Assembly (NCBI RefSeq): GCF_018417535.1
Contig: NZ_CP070978.1
Location: forward strand, 310,001 to 374,000
From: Burkholderia pyrrocinia
GTDB taxonomy: Bacteria > Pseudomonadota > Gammaproteobacteria > Burkholderiales > Burkholderiaceae
Length of the DNA: 64,000 bases
Reading direction: 5' to 3'
Made by a program: the position numbers and the translations under genes. Positions 17,577 through 25,757 of this stretch are shown piece after piece; the stretch's first letter is position 1; every line of letters begins with the position of its first letter. Under the pieces are notes generated by a model. That model made no database searches. It was given only the letters and a program-made list of their open reading frames with translations, and had not been told where the DNA came from.

Positions 17577-18361
17577 CGGGGTGCCGAACAGCACGTTCGG
17601 GCGACCGCGCTTGCGTGTTGGTTGTTCCGGGCGCAGACATTACCCACCTTTCTCCCTTCTTCAGACCGTCGACGACGCAGGCCGATATGCCTCGGCCTGC
17701 GTATCGCTTCCACGCGTGACACGGACAAGATGGATGCGCACGCATCGGTATTCACCCTGCCTCGTCACGCACGATTGCGCATCGGTATTGCGTACGCCAC
17801 GCGCAAGGTGACACTTTTGCAACGCTTCTTCAACGCATTCCTCCGTACTCGATTGACCGCAACGACGACCAGCACGCGCTGACGGCCGTCTGGCCTCGTT
17901 CGGCACGCGTGGCGATCTCGATGCGCGAACCATCAAATCGCGTATTCCGGCGTGGCCCGCCGAATACGGATACGTTCCTGAAACATTTCCCTCGATTGCG
18001 ACCCGTGTGACCGCCAGTGCCTGGCGGTGACGCGTCTCCCGCTTCGGTTTGCGCCGCATGGCACGCGCTTTGCGGTTGACCCGGTGCCGCTGGCGCAAAC
18101 GAATTTCGCCAGAACGATGAGCGCATCGGCGGCATGCAACGACATCGATAGAAACGGGGAATCGGATCGGGTCGCGGGCGCCGTGTGTTGCGGCGCATGC
18201 GCCGCGCATGTCGTATCGGTCATGCGCACGCGGCAACGCGTTCCCGGTCCGTCGAACAGCAGGCTTGCTTGCAAGGTGTCGTGCCGGGGTTCGTACCGCG
18301 CATCGCGACGGAGGCCGCATGCGTCAGGGCGGCGCGCCCGGCACATGTCGGGGGAGCGCCC
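17577..18361. other. Long intergenic region after steroid block 1
   Basis: Nearly 785 bases lack a convincing gene; short frames on both strands have no recognisable motifs. It includes the stem-loop at 17675-17702 and, at 17941-17970, a bulged inverted repeat around CGTATTC and GAATACG. The region ends with GGGGAG, the ribosome-binding site of the next gene. Confidence 0.5.
17675..17702. terminator. Stem-loop, probable end of steroid block 1 transcript
   Basis: ACGCAGGCCGA pairs perfectly with TCGGCCTGCGT across the 6-base loop TATGCC. It lies 98 bases beyond the SDR stop. No U-tract follows, so it may be a Rho-dependent end or an mRNA-stabilising hairpin rather than an intrinsic terminator. 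Confidence 0.5.
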
Positions 18362-19030
18362 GTGAAAACGACAGTGAACCAATGGGCAGCGGTCGCGGTG
18401 ATGTTTGTCGCGTTCGTCGCGAGTGCGCACGCGCAGGAGATCTACCTGCAGGGCGGCACGCAGGGCGTCGGCATCGGTGCGGCCGTGAGCTTCAATTCGA
18501 TGCTGGGTGCCCATGCGGATTTCAATGCGATCGATCTTTCGCATGACTTCACGGTGGCCGGCAACCGCTATCAGGACGACCTGAAGCTGCGCCAGGGCGG
18601 CCTGTACGCGGATATCTTTCCGTGGCGGGGCAGCGGCTTCCGCGCGACGATCGGGCTGCGCTTCAACGACGACGAGCTCCACGGCGTATCGGTGCCGACC
18701 AACGGTACTTACGTGTTCGGCGGCAAACGCTTTCCGGCGTTGCCGGGGATGTATGCGGTCGCGGACGCGCGCTATCCGACCGTGATGCCGTATGCGGGGA
18801 TCGGCTACGGGCATCGGCCGGCGTCGAAGGGGTGGGGATTCGTCGCCGACGTCGGCGTCGCATACGGGATACCGAGATGTTCGTACTCGCTGTCGCCGGA
18901 GCTGGCGGCCGCGGCCGGACCGGCGAAGAGCCAGATCCTGGTCGCGAGCGGGCTGGACGAACTGCGGCGGGTGATGTCGCGCTATCGGTGGTACCCGGTC
19001 TTGCAGATCGGGGTTTCGTATCGGTTCTGA
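18362..19030 (+). CDS. Outer-membrane beta-barrel-like protein
   Basis: This encodes 222 residues from GTG 18362, with GGGGAG 6 bases upstream. A signal peptide (MKTTVNQWAAVAVMFVAFVASAHAQ) leads to a mature part of alternating hydrophobic and polar beta-strands (GGTQGVGIGAAVSFNSML; GFRATIGLRFNDDEL; PYAGIGYGHRP). It ends in IGVSYRF, a C-terminal Phe typical of Bam-assembled barrels. No family was recognised; OmpW- or lipid A deacylase-like small barrels are possible. It sits between the two steroid blocks and could serve substrate access, but nothing in the sequence shows this. Confidence 0.8.
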   Translation: MKTTVNQWAAVAVMFVAFVASAHAQEIYLQGGTQGVGIGAAVSFNSMLGAHADFNAIDLSHDFTVAGNRYQDDLKLRQGGLYADIFPWRGSGFRATIGLRFNDDELHGVSVPTNGTYVFGGKRFPALPGMYAVADARYPTVMPYAGIGYGHRPASKGWGFVADVGVAYGIPRCSYSLSPELAAAAGPAKSQILVASGLDELRRVMSRYRWYPVLQIGVSYRF

Positions 19031-19388
19031 GCGGGTGGGTTGTTGTTGTGCGTGCCGACCGGGGTATTGCCGATATTTGCCGACAAGGGTTTGACAACGG
19101 TTGCCTGCGATCCCGAATTCCTCGACGGACGGGTGGAGGCTGCGTTGCATGATCGACCCGGAGACGGCAAATGAAGCCGCTCCGTGCGGGACTACGCGTG
19201 CCTGTGCAGGCCGCCCATCGGCGAATAGCCATTCGGCCGTCTTTCCGTCGTTCCGATCCGCCTTACCTTGCTGACAGCAGTTCGACGTGTCGGGCGAGCG
19301 ACGGAAGCTGGATGGATTCATTCTGGCCGCTACCGTTCGCCGACGCCAACTACCGTCTTCCGTCCATTCATGACGATGATAGCAATGC

Positions 19389-19423
19389 TTGCAATTCAGC
19401 GTCATGGCGCTATCATTGATAGC
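19389..19423 (+). promoter_or_regulatory. Promoter and palindromic operator of FitAB-type operon
   Basis: TTGCAA (19389-19394) and TATCAT (19411-19416) form a plausible sigma-70 promoter with a 16-base spacer. The palindrome GCTATCATTGATAGC (19409-19423) overlaps the -10 box. A further half-site TGATAGC lies at 19377-19383. This layout suits autorepression by the antitoxin or the toxin-antitoxin complex, as in other vapBC/fitAB operons. The start codon of the antitoxin is 20 bases after the palindrome. Confidence 0.65.
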
Positions 19424-19442
19424 AACCTGGATGGAGGGACCT

Positions 19443-19679
19443 ATGGCAAATCTTCTGGTGCGTAACGTGGATGCCAGTATCGTTCAGAGCCTGCGCGAGC
19501 AGGCTGCGGCAAATGGCAGGAGTGCCGAGGCCGAACATCGGGCCATTCTGGCCGATGCACTCGGCCGGCCGAAGCGAAGGACATTTGCGCAAGTGCTGAT
19601 GAGCATGCCCGATGTTGGCGAAGACGCGGATTTCCAACGTGTTCAGGATTCCGGCGAGGTCAGGCGTGTTTTTGATTGA
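19443..19679 (+). CDS. FitA-type antitoxin (ribbon-helix-helix)
   Basis: This encodes 78 residues: MANLLVRNVDASIVQSLREQAAANGRSAEAEHRAILADAL in order. The N-terminal strand and two helices give a ribbon-helix-helix DNA-binding domain of the FitA/VapB type. The C-terminal part (MPDVGEDADFQRVQD) would wrap the toxin. It would neutralise the PIN toxin encoded next to it and repress the operon from the palindrome upstream. Translation of the toxin starts inside the last codons of this gene. Confidence 0.87.
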   Translation: MANLLVRNVDASIVQSLREQAAANGRSAEAEHRAILADALGRPKRRTFAQVLMSMPDVGEDADFQRVQDSGEVRRVFD

Positions 19680-20082
19680 TACGAACGTTATCAGCGAAAT
19701 CAGGAAGGGCAAGCGCGCAAACGGCGGGGTGCGCGCGTTCTTCCGTGAAGCCCGAAACGACGGCAGCAGTCTCTACCTGTCCGTCGTGACGGTCTCCGAG
19801 CTGCGCCGCGGCGTCGAGATGATCCGCCGCCGCGGCGATTCGCAGCAGGCGTCGACGCTCGATACCTGGCTGGCCGCGCTCATGTCCGACTATGCGCCTA
19901 ACATCCTGCCGATCGACATCGATGTCGGCCAGTTGTGGGGCCACCTGCGTGTCCCGCATCCGGAGCACGCGCTGGACAAGCTGATCGCCGCAACGGCGCT
20001 CATCAACGACCTGACGGTCGTCACCCGTAACGTCGGCGATTTCGCGAAGACGGGGGTCCGGCTGGTGAATCCGTTCGACTAG
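19666..20082 (+). CDS. FitB/VapC-type PIN-domain toxin
   Basis: This encodes 138 residues. GTG 19666 (MFLIDTNVISEIRKGKR) is chosen because the first strand of the PIN domain (FLIDTNV) begins there; the longer frame from 19612 adds residues not seen in the family. Acidic active-site residues are Asp in IDTNVISE, Glu in VSELRRGVE, and the C-terminal Asp residues in HALDKLIAATA and VTRNVGDF. The protein is predicted to be a Mg-dependent ribonuclease that is inactive in complex with the antitoxin. It overlaps the antitoxin gene by 14 bases. Confidence 0.87.
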   Translation: MFLIDTNVISEIRKGKRANGGVRAFFREARNDGSSLYLSVVTVSELRRGVEMIRRRGDSQQASTLDTWLAALMSDYAPNILPIDIDVGQLWGHLRVPHPEHALDKLIAATALINDLTVVTRNVGDFAKTGVRLVNPFD

Positions 20083-20215
20083 CGTCGCGCGTTCGATCGG
20101 AGCGCGGGTTGGCCCTGGGCAGTGGAGAGGATGCGTCGCGTGAAGCGTCAACCGGCGGTGCCGAATCGGCACGACGAGCGCAATGCCACGCGCGACGCGT
20201 TACGTCAGGCTGCCC

Positions 20216-21358
20216 TCAACACGCTGCCGGCGTGCTGCCGCATACGGTATTCACGAGCGTCACGATGTTGCTGCTCGTGAACGGCGACGCGCCTTGCTGC
20301 TTCACCGCAGAGTTCGTATAACCCCAGCTCGTCACGCCGACCACGGCATTGTGCGAGGCTGCGTTGCCGAAGGCCGTGCCGTTGAGTGTCGGCGGCATGC
20401 CAAGATTGACGAGCCACGGGCCGCCGCTCGAACCCCCGGTCATCAGCGATCCGATGATCGTGTTGTTCGAGTTGCTGGCGGACACGAAACCTTGCGATTC
20501 GTTGCGCTCCATGTAGACGCCGCTATCCAAGGCCACCGGGTAGCCGAGCTGGTCGATCAGCGCGAGTCCTGACGGGGTGTAGCTATAGCCGTTCCATCCA
20601 TAGCCATACCATCCGGCACGATTGCCCGCATACGATCCGGCTTGCGGCGACAGCACGATCACGGCCACGTCGTCCTGGCAGATGACGCCGGCGACAGCGC
20701 ATGGGTCGGTGCCGTCGTAATAGGACGTCATGACGGTGGCGGATGCTCCGTTCCACGTGCCATAGGGCGCGGTTCCGTTACTGTAGGCCGGAACGAATAC
20801 CCAGTTCGAGTAGAACTGCCGCTGACCGAAATTCGCGACGCAGTGCGCGGCCGTGACGACCACGCCCGGTTTGATCAGGGAGGCAGAGCACAGATAGGTC
20901 GCGGAGCCGATGTTGAAGAACAGCTTGCCGGCTGCACGGAACGGATAGTAATACTGCGTATTGTCGCCGTTTGCATTCACCTGGCTAGTGGTATACGGCT
21001 GATTCGACGATCCGTATTCCTGCGGTTGGACCCCGGACTGACTCAAATCGACTGGCGCGACCAGTTGCACCGGCCTTTGCGTGCCGTCTCCAGCGCCGCC
21101 TTGTGCATAGCCCGGCACGCCCAGCGCTGGCCTGGCGTTGTACATCAGTGAATCCAGCATGGCAGGCGGCGCAACGAGCGGCCTTGGCAGCGGCATCGGC
21201 AGAGCGTGCTTGAAATCGATTCCGGCCACTTGGAGACCGCGCTCGGGTAACGTGATCTGCGTCACGCTTCCCTGCGTTCTGATCTGCTGGGCCAGCGCGC
21301 TGGTTGCGATCAACGAACCGAACGCAACAACAGCGATTTTACTGATCAGTTTGCTCAT
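20216..21358 (-). CDS. Secreted trypsin-like serine protease
   Basis: This encodes 380 residues with signal peptide MSKLISKIAVVAFGSLIATSALAQ and a likely pro-region up to about residue 130. The catalytic triad is visible: His in VVTAAHCV, Asp in CQDDVAVIVL and Ser in GGSSGGPWL. This fits V8-like or trypsin-like peptidases (S1/S46-like fold). Cysteines in CSASL and TAAHC probably form a disulfide. AAGGAGA precedes the ATG. It is unrelated to the steroid genes. It is probably exported to the periplasm or secreted, but its substrate is unknown. Confidence 0.87.
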   Translation of the reverse strand: MSKLISKIAVVAFGSLIATSALAQQIRTQGSVTQITLPERGLQVAGIDFKHALPMPLPRPLVAPPAMLDSLMYNARPALGVPGYAQGGAGDGTQRPVQLVAPVDLSQSGVQPQEYGSSNQPYTTSQVNANGDNTQYYYPFRAAGKLFFNIGSATYLCSASLIKPGVVVTAAHCVANFGQRQFYSNWVFVPAYSNGTAPYGTWNGASATVMTSYYDGTDPCAVAGVICQDDVAVIVLSPQAGSYAGNRAGWYGYGWNGYSYTPSGLALIDQLGYPVALDSGVYMERNESQGFVSASNSNNTIIGSLMTGGSSGGPWLVNLGMPPTLNGTAFGNAASHNAVVGVTSWGYTNSAVKQQGASPFTSSNIVTLVNTVCGSTPAAC

Positions 21359-22044
21359 TTGAATCTCCTTTCGAACTTATGAGTTGTTTTCTGAGATTCG
21401 AAATATCTGTCGAACATTGAGGCGCCCCTCAGCTTGCATGAAAATTATGCCGGGCGAATTAAATAAATTGCGAGGACATTGCGTGGAAAGCGCTTCCAAT
21501 GAACTCTCTTTGTTGTTGCCGAACAATCGAGCCGGTGGAGTGGGTGGGGCTCTGTTTTAACTGATTGTTTAATGCTTTTCGCCAGTAGGAATGCAACTCG
21601 TGCGCCAATTTAATTTATTGGGGCTATCTCCGGTGCAGTCGGTGAAAATCAATAAAAATGCGGCCGATGTAATGCGAATTTTTGTTTGGGTGAAGTAAAT
21701 AGCAAGTCAAATATACATCTTGTAAATCACCTCAATAGTATAACATTATTTGATAAGCGTTATTATTTTTTGTAATTTGAATGCGGTTCGGTTGGTTTCA
21801 GGGGGTCGATTGTCGAAGGGGGTTGTTTTTCGAATTAATTCGGAAACATTAATCGAATTAAAACTTGCATCGTTTCAAATACACACCGCAAGATTCAATC
21901 GAGGGAATCGGTTCGAAAACCGCGCACGAACTCAACCGGAACGGTGGCGCGAAGCGGATGTGTCCGGACCGGACGGCCGCCTTTTTGCCGCCGTCGGTTG
22001 CGCGTCCAGCCGATACCCGCATGCCGGCACACAAACCTACCGAA

Positions 22045-22106
22045 CCCCCGGCTGACCCAACCCCCGCCGCCCCCCGCCGCCCCCCGTCGCGGCCCGTCCC
22101 GCCCCC
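22045..22106 (-). repeat. C-run tract, G-quadruplex-capable on the minus strand
   Basis: Eight runs of 3-6 cytosines (lengths 5, 3, 5, 6, 6, 3, 3, 5) occur within 62 bases. On the opposite strand they are G-runs able to form a G-quadruplex. The tract ends 24 bases upstream of the shared 16-base motif and about 105 bases before the hsaC-like start. The runs may also vary in length by slippage. Confidence 0.55.
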
Positions 22107-22129
22107 GTCCGTTTCCTCTCCGCCTCTCG

Positions 22130-22145
22130 TCCCAACAGACGATGT
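22130..22145 (+). promoter_or_regulatory. Candidate operator motif upstream of steroid operon 2
   Basis: TCCCAACAGACGATGT is the second copy (15/16 identical) of the motif at 8909-8924, 66 bases before the ATG at 22212. Both copies have the same orientation relative to the gene downstream. A regulatory role is inferred from this conservation alone. Confidence 0.5.
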
Positions 22146-22211
22146 AACACCACCCCCGACCGGCCAGAATCCTTTCACGAACAACGGATTCTGAACCAGG
22201 AGGAGGCCGAC

Positions 22212-23108
22212 ATGATCGATGTCCGTGCGCTTGGCTATGTCGTCGTCGAGGCGACGCGCGTCGATGCGTGGCGCCGCTACGCGGAAGACGTGCTGGGCAT
22301 GCAGGCGCTCGACGCGCCGAACGGCGCGCTGTACCTGAAGATGGACGAGCGCGATTTCCGCTACGTGATCGTCCCCGGCGCGACCGACCGCTATTTCGCG
22401 TCGGGCTGGGAACTACCCGACGGCGCCGCGTTCGACACCGCGTTTGCGGTGCTGCAGCGTGCGGGCGCCGAGCCGATCCGCGCGACGCCCGCCGAAGCCG
22501 CGCTGCGCCGCGTGCAGGCGATGGCGTGGTGCACCGACCCGTCCGGTAACCGCCACGAGCTGTACTGGGGCGCGCGCTGCGACTTCCGCCGCTTCGTGTC
22601 GCCGCTGGGCGTCGCGCGTTTCGTCACCGGCGACATGGGGCTCGGCCACGCGGTGCTGCCCGCGCCGCAGTTCGACGCGACCGACGCATTCGTGCGCGGC
22701 GTGCTCGGCTTCGAGCTGTCCGACATCTATCGCGTGAAATTCACGCCCGATCCGGCCGAACCCGAAAAACGCATCCATTTCATGCACTGCCGCAACGCAC
22801 GCCATCACAGTCTTGCGCTGTTCGAGATGGCCGTGCCGTCGGGCTGCGTGCACGTGATGGCCGAAGTCGACTCGATGGACGAAGTCGGCCGCGCGCTGGA
22901 TCGCGTCGGCGCGCACGACGTGAAGATGTCGGCGACGCTCGGCCGGCACTGCAACGACCAGATGATCTCTTTCTACATGAAGACCCCCGGCGGCTTCGAT
23001 CTCGAATACGGCTTCGGCGGTCTCACGGTCGACTGGTCGAAGCACGCGGTGTTCGAGGCCACCAAGGTGAGCCAGTGGGGCCACGACTTCAGCATCGGAT
23101 ACCGGTAA
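22212..23108 (+). CDS. hsaC: HsaC-type extradiol dioxygenase
   Basis: This encodes 298 residues with two VOC domains. Fe(II) ligands of type I extradiol dioxygenases are seen at His146 (GLGHAVL), His198/199 (ARHHSLALFE) and Glu265 (GFDLEYGFGG), close to the ligand positions of HsaC (TesB in Comamonas). The enzyme would cleave the catechol ring of 3,4-DHSA (meta-cleavage). AGGAGG lies just before the ATG. It is the first gene of block 2, and ipdA starts 10 bases downstream. The hsaA/hsaB genes that make its substrate are in block 1. Confidence 0.87.
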   Translation: MIDVRALGYVVVEATRVDAWRRYAEDVLGMQALDAPNGALYLKMDERDFRYVIVPGATDRYFASGWELPDGAAFDTAFAVLQRAGAEPIRATPAEAALRRVQAMAWCTDPSGNRHELYWGARCDFRRFVSPLGVARFVTGDMGLGHAVLPAPQFDATDAFVRGVLGFELSDIYRVKFTPDPAEPEKRIHFMHCRNARHHSLALFEMAVPSGCVHVMAEVDSMDEVGRALDRVGAHDVKMSATLGRHCNDQMISFYMKTPGGFDLEYGFGGLTVDWSKHAVFEATKVSQWGHDFSIGYR

Positions 23109-23117
23109 GCCAGCACG

Positions 23118-24020
23118 ATGACGATGAAACCTCTCGACAAGACGATGTCCGCGCGCGACGTGGTCGCGCAACTCGCCGACGGCATGACGATCGGCATCGG
23201 CGGATGGGGGCCGCGGCGCAAGCCGATGGCGCTGGTGCGCGAAATCGCGCGCTCGAACCTGAAGGACCTGACGATCGTCGCGTACGGCGGCGCCGATGTC
23301 GGCCTGCTGTGCGCGGCGGGCAAGGTCCGCAAGGTGGTGTTCGGTTTCGTGTCGCTCGACGTGATCCCGCTCGAACCGCATTTCCGCCGTGCGCGTGAAC
23401 AGGGCCGTATCGACGTGCTCGAACTCGACGAAGGGATGCTGCAGCTCGGCCTGCGCGCGGCCGCCGCGCGCCTGCCGTTCCTGCCGACGCGTGCCGGCCT
23501 CGGCACCGCGCTGCTCGATCACGCGCCGCAACTGCGCACGGTGAGCTCGCCGTACGACGACGGCGAGACGCTGCTGGCGATGCCGGCGATCGAACTCGAC
23601 GTCGCGCTGCTGCACGTGAACGCTGCCGACCGGATGGGCAACACGCGCATCGACGGCCCCGATCCGTTCTTCGATGCCTGGATGGCGCGTGCCGCGCAGC
23701 GCTGCTACGTGTCGGCCGAAACAGTCGAAGCGGCCGGCGCGTCGCTCGCGAGCGAAGACCTCGACGCCGCGCGCCGCAACCCGTTCGAGCGCTCGCTCGT
23801 CACGGGCGTCGTGCACGCGCCGGGCGGCGCGCATCCGACGTCGTGCGGGCCGGCCTACGGCTGGGACCTGCCGCACCTGCGCGCGTACTGCGCCAGCGCG
23901 GAAGACGACGCGAAAACGGCGGCGTACCTGCGCGACGTGGTCGGCCAGGACGAACGCCGGTACCTCGAAGGCGTCGGCGGCCTGTCGCATGTGACGACGC
24001 TGCCGTTGCCGATTCTGTAA
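23118..24020 (+). CDS. ipdA: IpdA-type CoA-transferase family subunit
   Basis: This encodes 300 residues. The CoA-transferase family I alpha fold is seen in MTIGIGGWGPRRKPMALVREIARS, LKDLTIVAYGGADVGLLCAAGKV and TRAGLGTALLDHAPQLRTVSSPYDDGE in order. IpdA pairs with IpdB to open the last ring (COCHEA-CoA) in steroid C/D-ring degradation. Despite the transferase fold it works as a hydrolase in Mycobacterium. It is directly followed by the beta subunit (10 bases). The start may be at any of three ATGs close together (23118, 23124 or 23145). Confidence 0.85.
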   Translation: MTMKPLDKTMSARDVVAQLADGMTIGIGGWGPRRKPMALVREIARSNLKDLTIVAYGGADVGLLCAAGKVRKVVFGFVSLDVIPLEPHFRRAREQGRIDVLELDEGMLQLGLRAAAARLPFLPTRAGLGTALLDHAPQLRTVSSPYDDGETLLAMPAIELDVALLHVNAADRMGNTRIDGPDPFFDAWMARAAQRCYVSAETVEAAGASLASEDLDAARRNPFERSLVTGVVHAPGGAHPTSCGPAYGWDLPHLRAYCASAEDDAKTAAYLRDVVGQDERRYLEGVGGLSHVTTLPLPIL

Positions 24021-24030
24021 AGGAGCGCCT

Positions 24031-24828
24031 GTGAGCGAATCTCTCGACCATTCCCTCGCGGAACTGATGATCGTCGCGTCCGCGCGACTCTGGCGCGACG
24101 ACGGCGAAGTGCTGGCGACCGGCATCGGTACGGGCCCGCGGCTCGCGGCCGGCCTCGCGCGGCTCGCGTACAACAACGGGCTGATGCTGACCGACGGCGA
24201 AGCGTATCTCGTCGAGGAGCCGGTGCCGCTCGGCCCGCGCCCCGACGGCTATCGCGTGAAGGCGAGCGGCTGGATGACGTACGAGCGCGTGTTCGACTGC
24301 CTGTGGCATGGCCGCCGCCATGCGCTGGTGATGCCGACGCAGATCGACCGCTTCGGCCAGGCCAACATCTCGTGGCTCGGCGACGACTACACGCATCCGA
24401 AAACCCAACTGCTCGGCGCGCGCGGCTTCCCCGGCAATTCGACGAACCATGCGAATTCGTTCTTCGTCAGCGGTCACGGCAAGCGCACGTTCGTCGCGGG
24501 CGAAGTCGACATGGTGTGCACGGTCGGCTACAACCCGGCGCGCCGGCTGCCCGGGATGAAGACCTTCGTCGACCTGCGCAGCATCGTCACCGACCTGTGC
24601 GTGATGGATTTCGGCGGACCCGACCACGCGATCCGCGTGCGCTCGCTGCATCCGGGCGTGAGCTTCGACGAGGTGCAGGACGCGACGGGCTTTCCGCTGA
24701 TCGCGCATCCGGAGCTCGGCACGACGGCCGCGCCGAACGCGGAAGACCTGCGCATCGTGCGTGCGCTCGATCCGCACAACCTGCGCGCGACGATCGTGCG
24801 CAACAATCCGGCGCCGCGCCGGGGATGA
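24031..24828 (+). CDS. ipdB: IpdB-type CoA-transferase family subunit
   Basis: This encodes 265 residues from GTG 24031, with AAAGGAG 5 bases upstream. Stretches such as SLAELMIVASARLWRDDGEVLATGIG and FGQANISWLGDDYTHPKTQLLGARGFPGNSTNH (in separate segments) are the CoA-transferase beta fold. With IpdA it should form the ring-opening hydrolase for COCHEA-CoA. Residue level proof of the catalytic centre is not possible here. The stop overlaps the next start (ATGA), so expression of the downstream crotonase is coupled. Confidence 0.85.
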   Translation: MSESLDHSLAELMIVASARLWRDDGEVLATGIGTGPRLAAGLARLAYNNGLMLTDGEAYLVEEPVPLGPRPDGYRVKASGWMTYERVFDCLWHGRRHALVMPTQIDRFGQANISWLGDDYTHPKTQLLGARGFPGNSTNHANSFFVSGHGKRTFVAGEVDMVCTVGYNPARRLPGMKTFVDLRSIVTDLCVMDFGGPDHAIRVRSLHPGVSFDEVQDATGFPLIAHPELGTTAAPNAEDLRIVRALDPHNLRATIVRNNPAPRRG

Positions 24829-25757
24829 AGGCCGACATGGAAGCGACCCAGGTGACGTTCGGCGACGGTGTCGTCGACTACGCGGTCGAGGACGGCATCG
24901 CGACGATCACGATGAACCGCCCCGAGTATCACAACGCGCAGAACTCGAAGATGACGTATGCGCTCGACGCGGCGTTCCGGCGCGCGGCGCACGACGACGC
25001 GGTGAAGGCGATCGTGCTCGCGGGCGCCGGCAAGCATTTCTCGGCGGGCCACGACATCGGCACGCCGGGCCGCGACATCCACGAATCGTTCGAGCGCGCG
25101 TCGCTGTGGTACGACCACGTCGACAAGGAAGGCGGCGAATTCCTCTATGCGCGCGAGCAGGAGGTGTACCTCGGGATGTGCCGGCGCTGGCGCGACTTGC
25201 CGAAGCCGACGATCGCGATGGTGCAGGGCGCGTGCATCGCGGGCGGGCTGATGCTCGCGTGGGTGTGCGACCTGATCGTCGCGTCGGAGGATGCATTCTT
25301 CGCCGATCCGGTCGTGCGGATGGGGATCCCGGGTGTGGAGTATTTCGCGCATGCGTACGAGCTGAATCCGCGCATCGCGAAGGAATTCCTGTTCCTCGGC
25401 GAGCGGATGCCGGCCGAGCGCGCGTACCAGATGGGGATGGTCAACCGCGTGGTGCCGCGCGAGCGGCTGCGCGATGCGACCTACGCGATCGCCGCGAAGA
25501 TCGCGACGATGCCGCGCCTCGGGCTCACGCTGACCAAGCAGGCGCTGAACCACGTCGAGGAACTGCAGGGCAAGCGCGCGGCGATGGATGCGGCGTTCGC
25601 TTGGCATCACTTCGCGCATGCGCATAACGAGCTCGTCAGCGGTGACCGCCTCGGCGGTTACGACGCGCGCAGCATGGCCAGTTCGCAGCGCCAGCCGAAC
25701 GGCGCGGAGCGCGGCGATGCGGCGGCACCGGTCGCCGTCAACGGAGCCGCAGCATGA
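24825..25757 (+). CDS. Enoyl-CoA hydratase (crotonase), extra copy
   Basis: This encodes 310 residues starting in the ATGA overlap with ipdB. The crotonase fold is seen in GIATITMNRPEYHNAQNSKMTYALDAAF, the oxyanion-hole turn AGKHFSAGHDIGTP and QGACIAGGLMLAWVCDLIVASEDAFFADPVVRMG in parts. It is about 40-60 residues longer than usual, with a C-terminal low-complexity tail (DARSMASSQRQPNGAERGDAA). It differs from the EchA20-type gene at 26892. The specific acyl-CoA is unknown. It could act on the steroid side chain or on a C/D-ring intermediate. Its stop overlaps the IpdC start. Confidence 0.82.
   Translation: MKADMEATQVTFGDGVVDYAVEDGIATITMNRPEYHNAQNSKMTYALDAAFRRAAHDDAVKAIVLAGAGKHFSAGHDIGTPGRDIHESFERASLWYDHVDKEGGEFLYAREQEVYLGMCRRWRDLPKPTIAMVQGACIAGGLMLAWVCDLIVASEDAFFADPVVRMGIPGVEYFAHAYELNPRIAKEFLFLGERMPAERAYQMGMVNRVVPRERLRDATYAIAAKIATMPRLGLTLTKQALNHVEELQGKRAAMDAAFAWHHFAHAHNELVSGDRLGGYDARSMASSQRQPNGAERGDAAAPVAVNGAAA

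Larger units (their letters stand above)
21359..22211. other. AT-rich then C-rich intergenic region upstream of hsaC
   Basis: Two very different halves are seen and no convincing gene. Bases about 21380-21890 are AT-rich relative to the whole window, with long runs of A/T, so they are likely foreign or regulatory. A TGGAA/TTCCA inverted pair (21484-21498) sits in it. The last 200 bases are C-rich. A Pro-rich frame at 21865-22194 was judged not to be a gene because it is only an effect of the C-runs. The shared 16-base motif at 22130-22145 is the clearest regulatory element. Confidence 0.5.

Noticed and set aside
17933..19405. 490-residue minus-strand frame across the long intergenic region and the outer-membrane protein
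   Set aside because: Over the outer-membrane protein it is a shadow, and the rest has no recognisable domain or start signal.
19416..20172. Longer toxin or antisense proteins around the FitAB module
   Set aside because: The PIN domain starts at GTG 19666 and the minus-strand frame at 19660-20172 is a shadow of the toxin gene.
21865..22194. Pro-rich 109-residue frame upstream of hsaC
   Set aside because: The composition is explained by runs of C; no ribosome-binding site or known pattern, and it overlaps the candidate operator.
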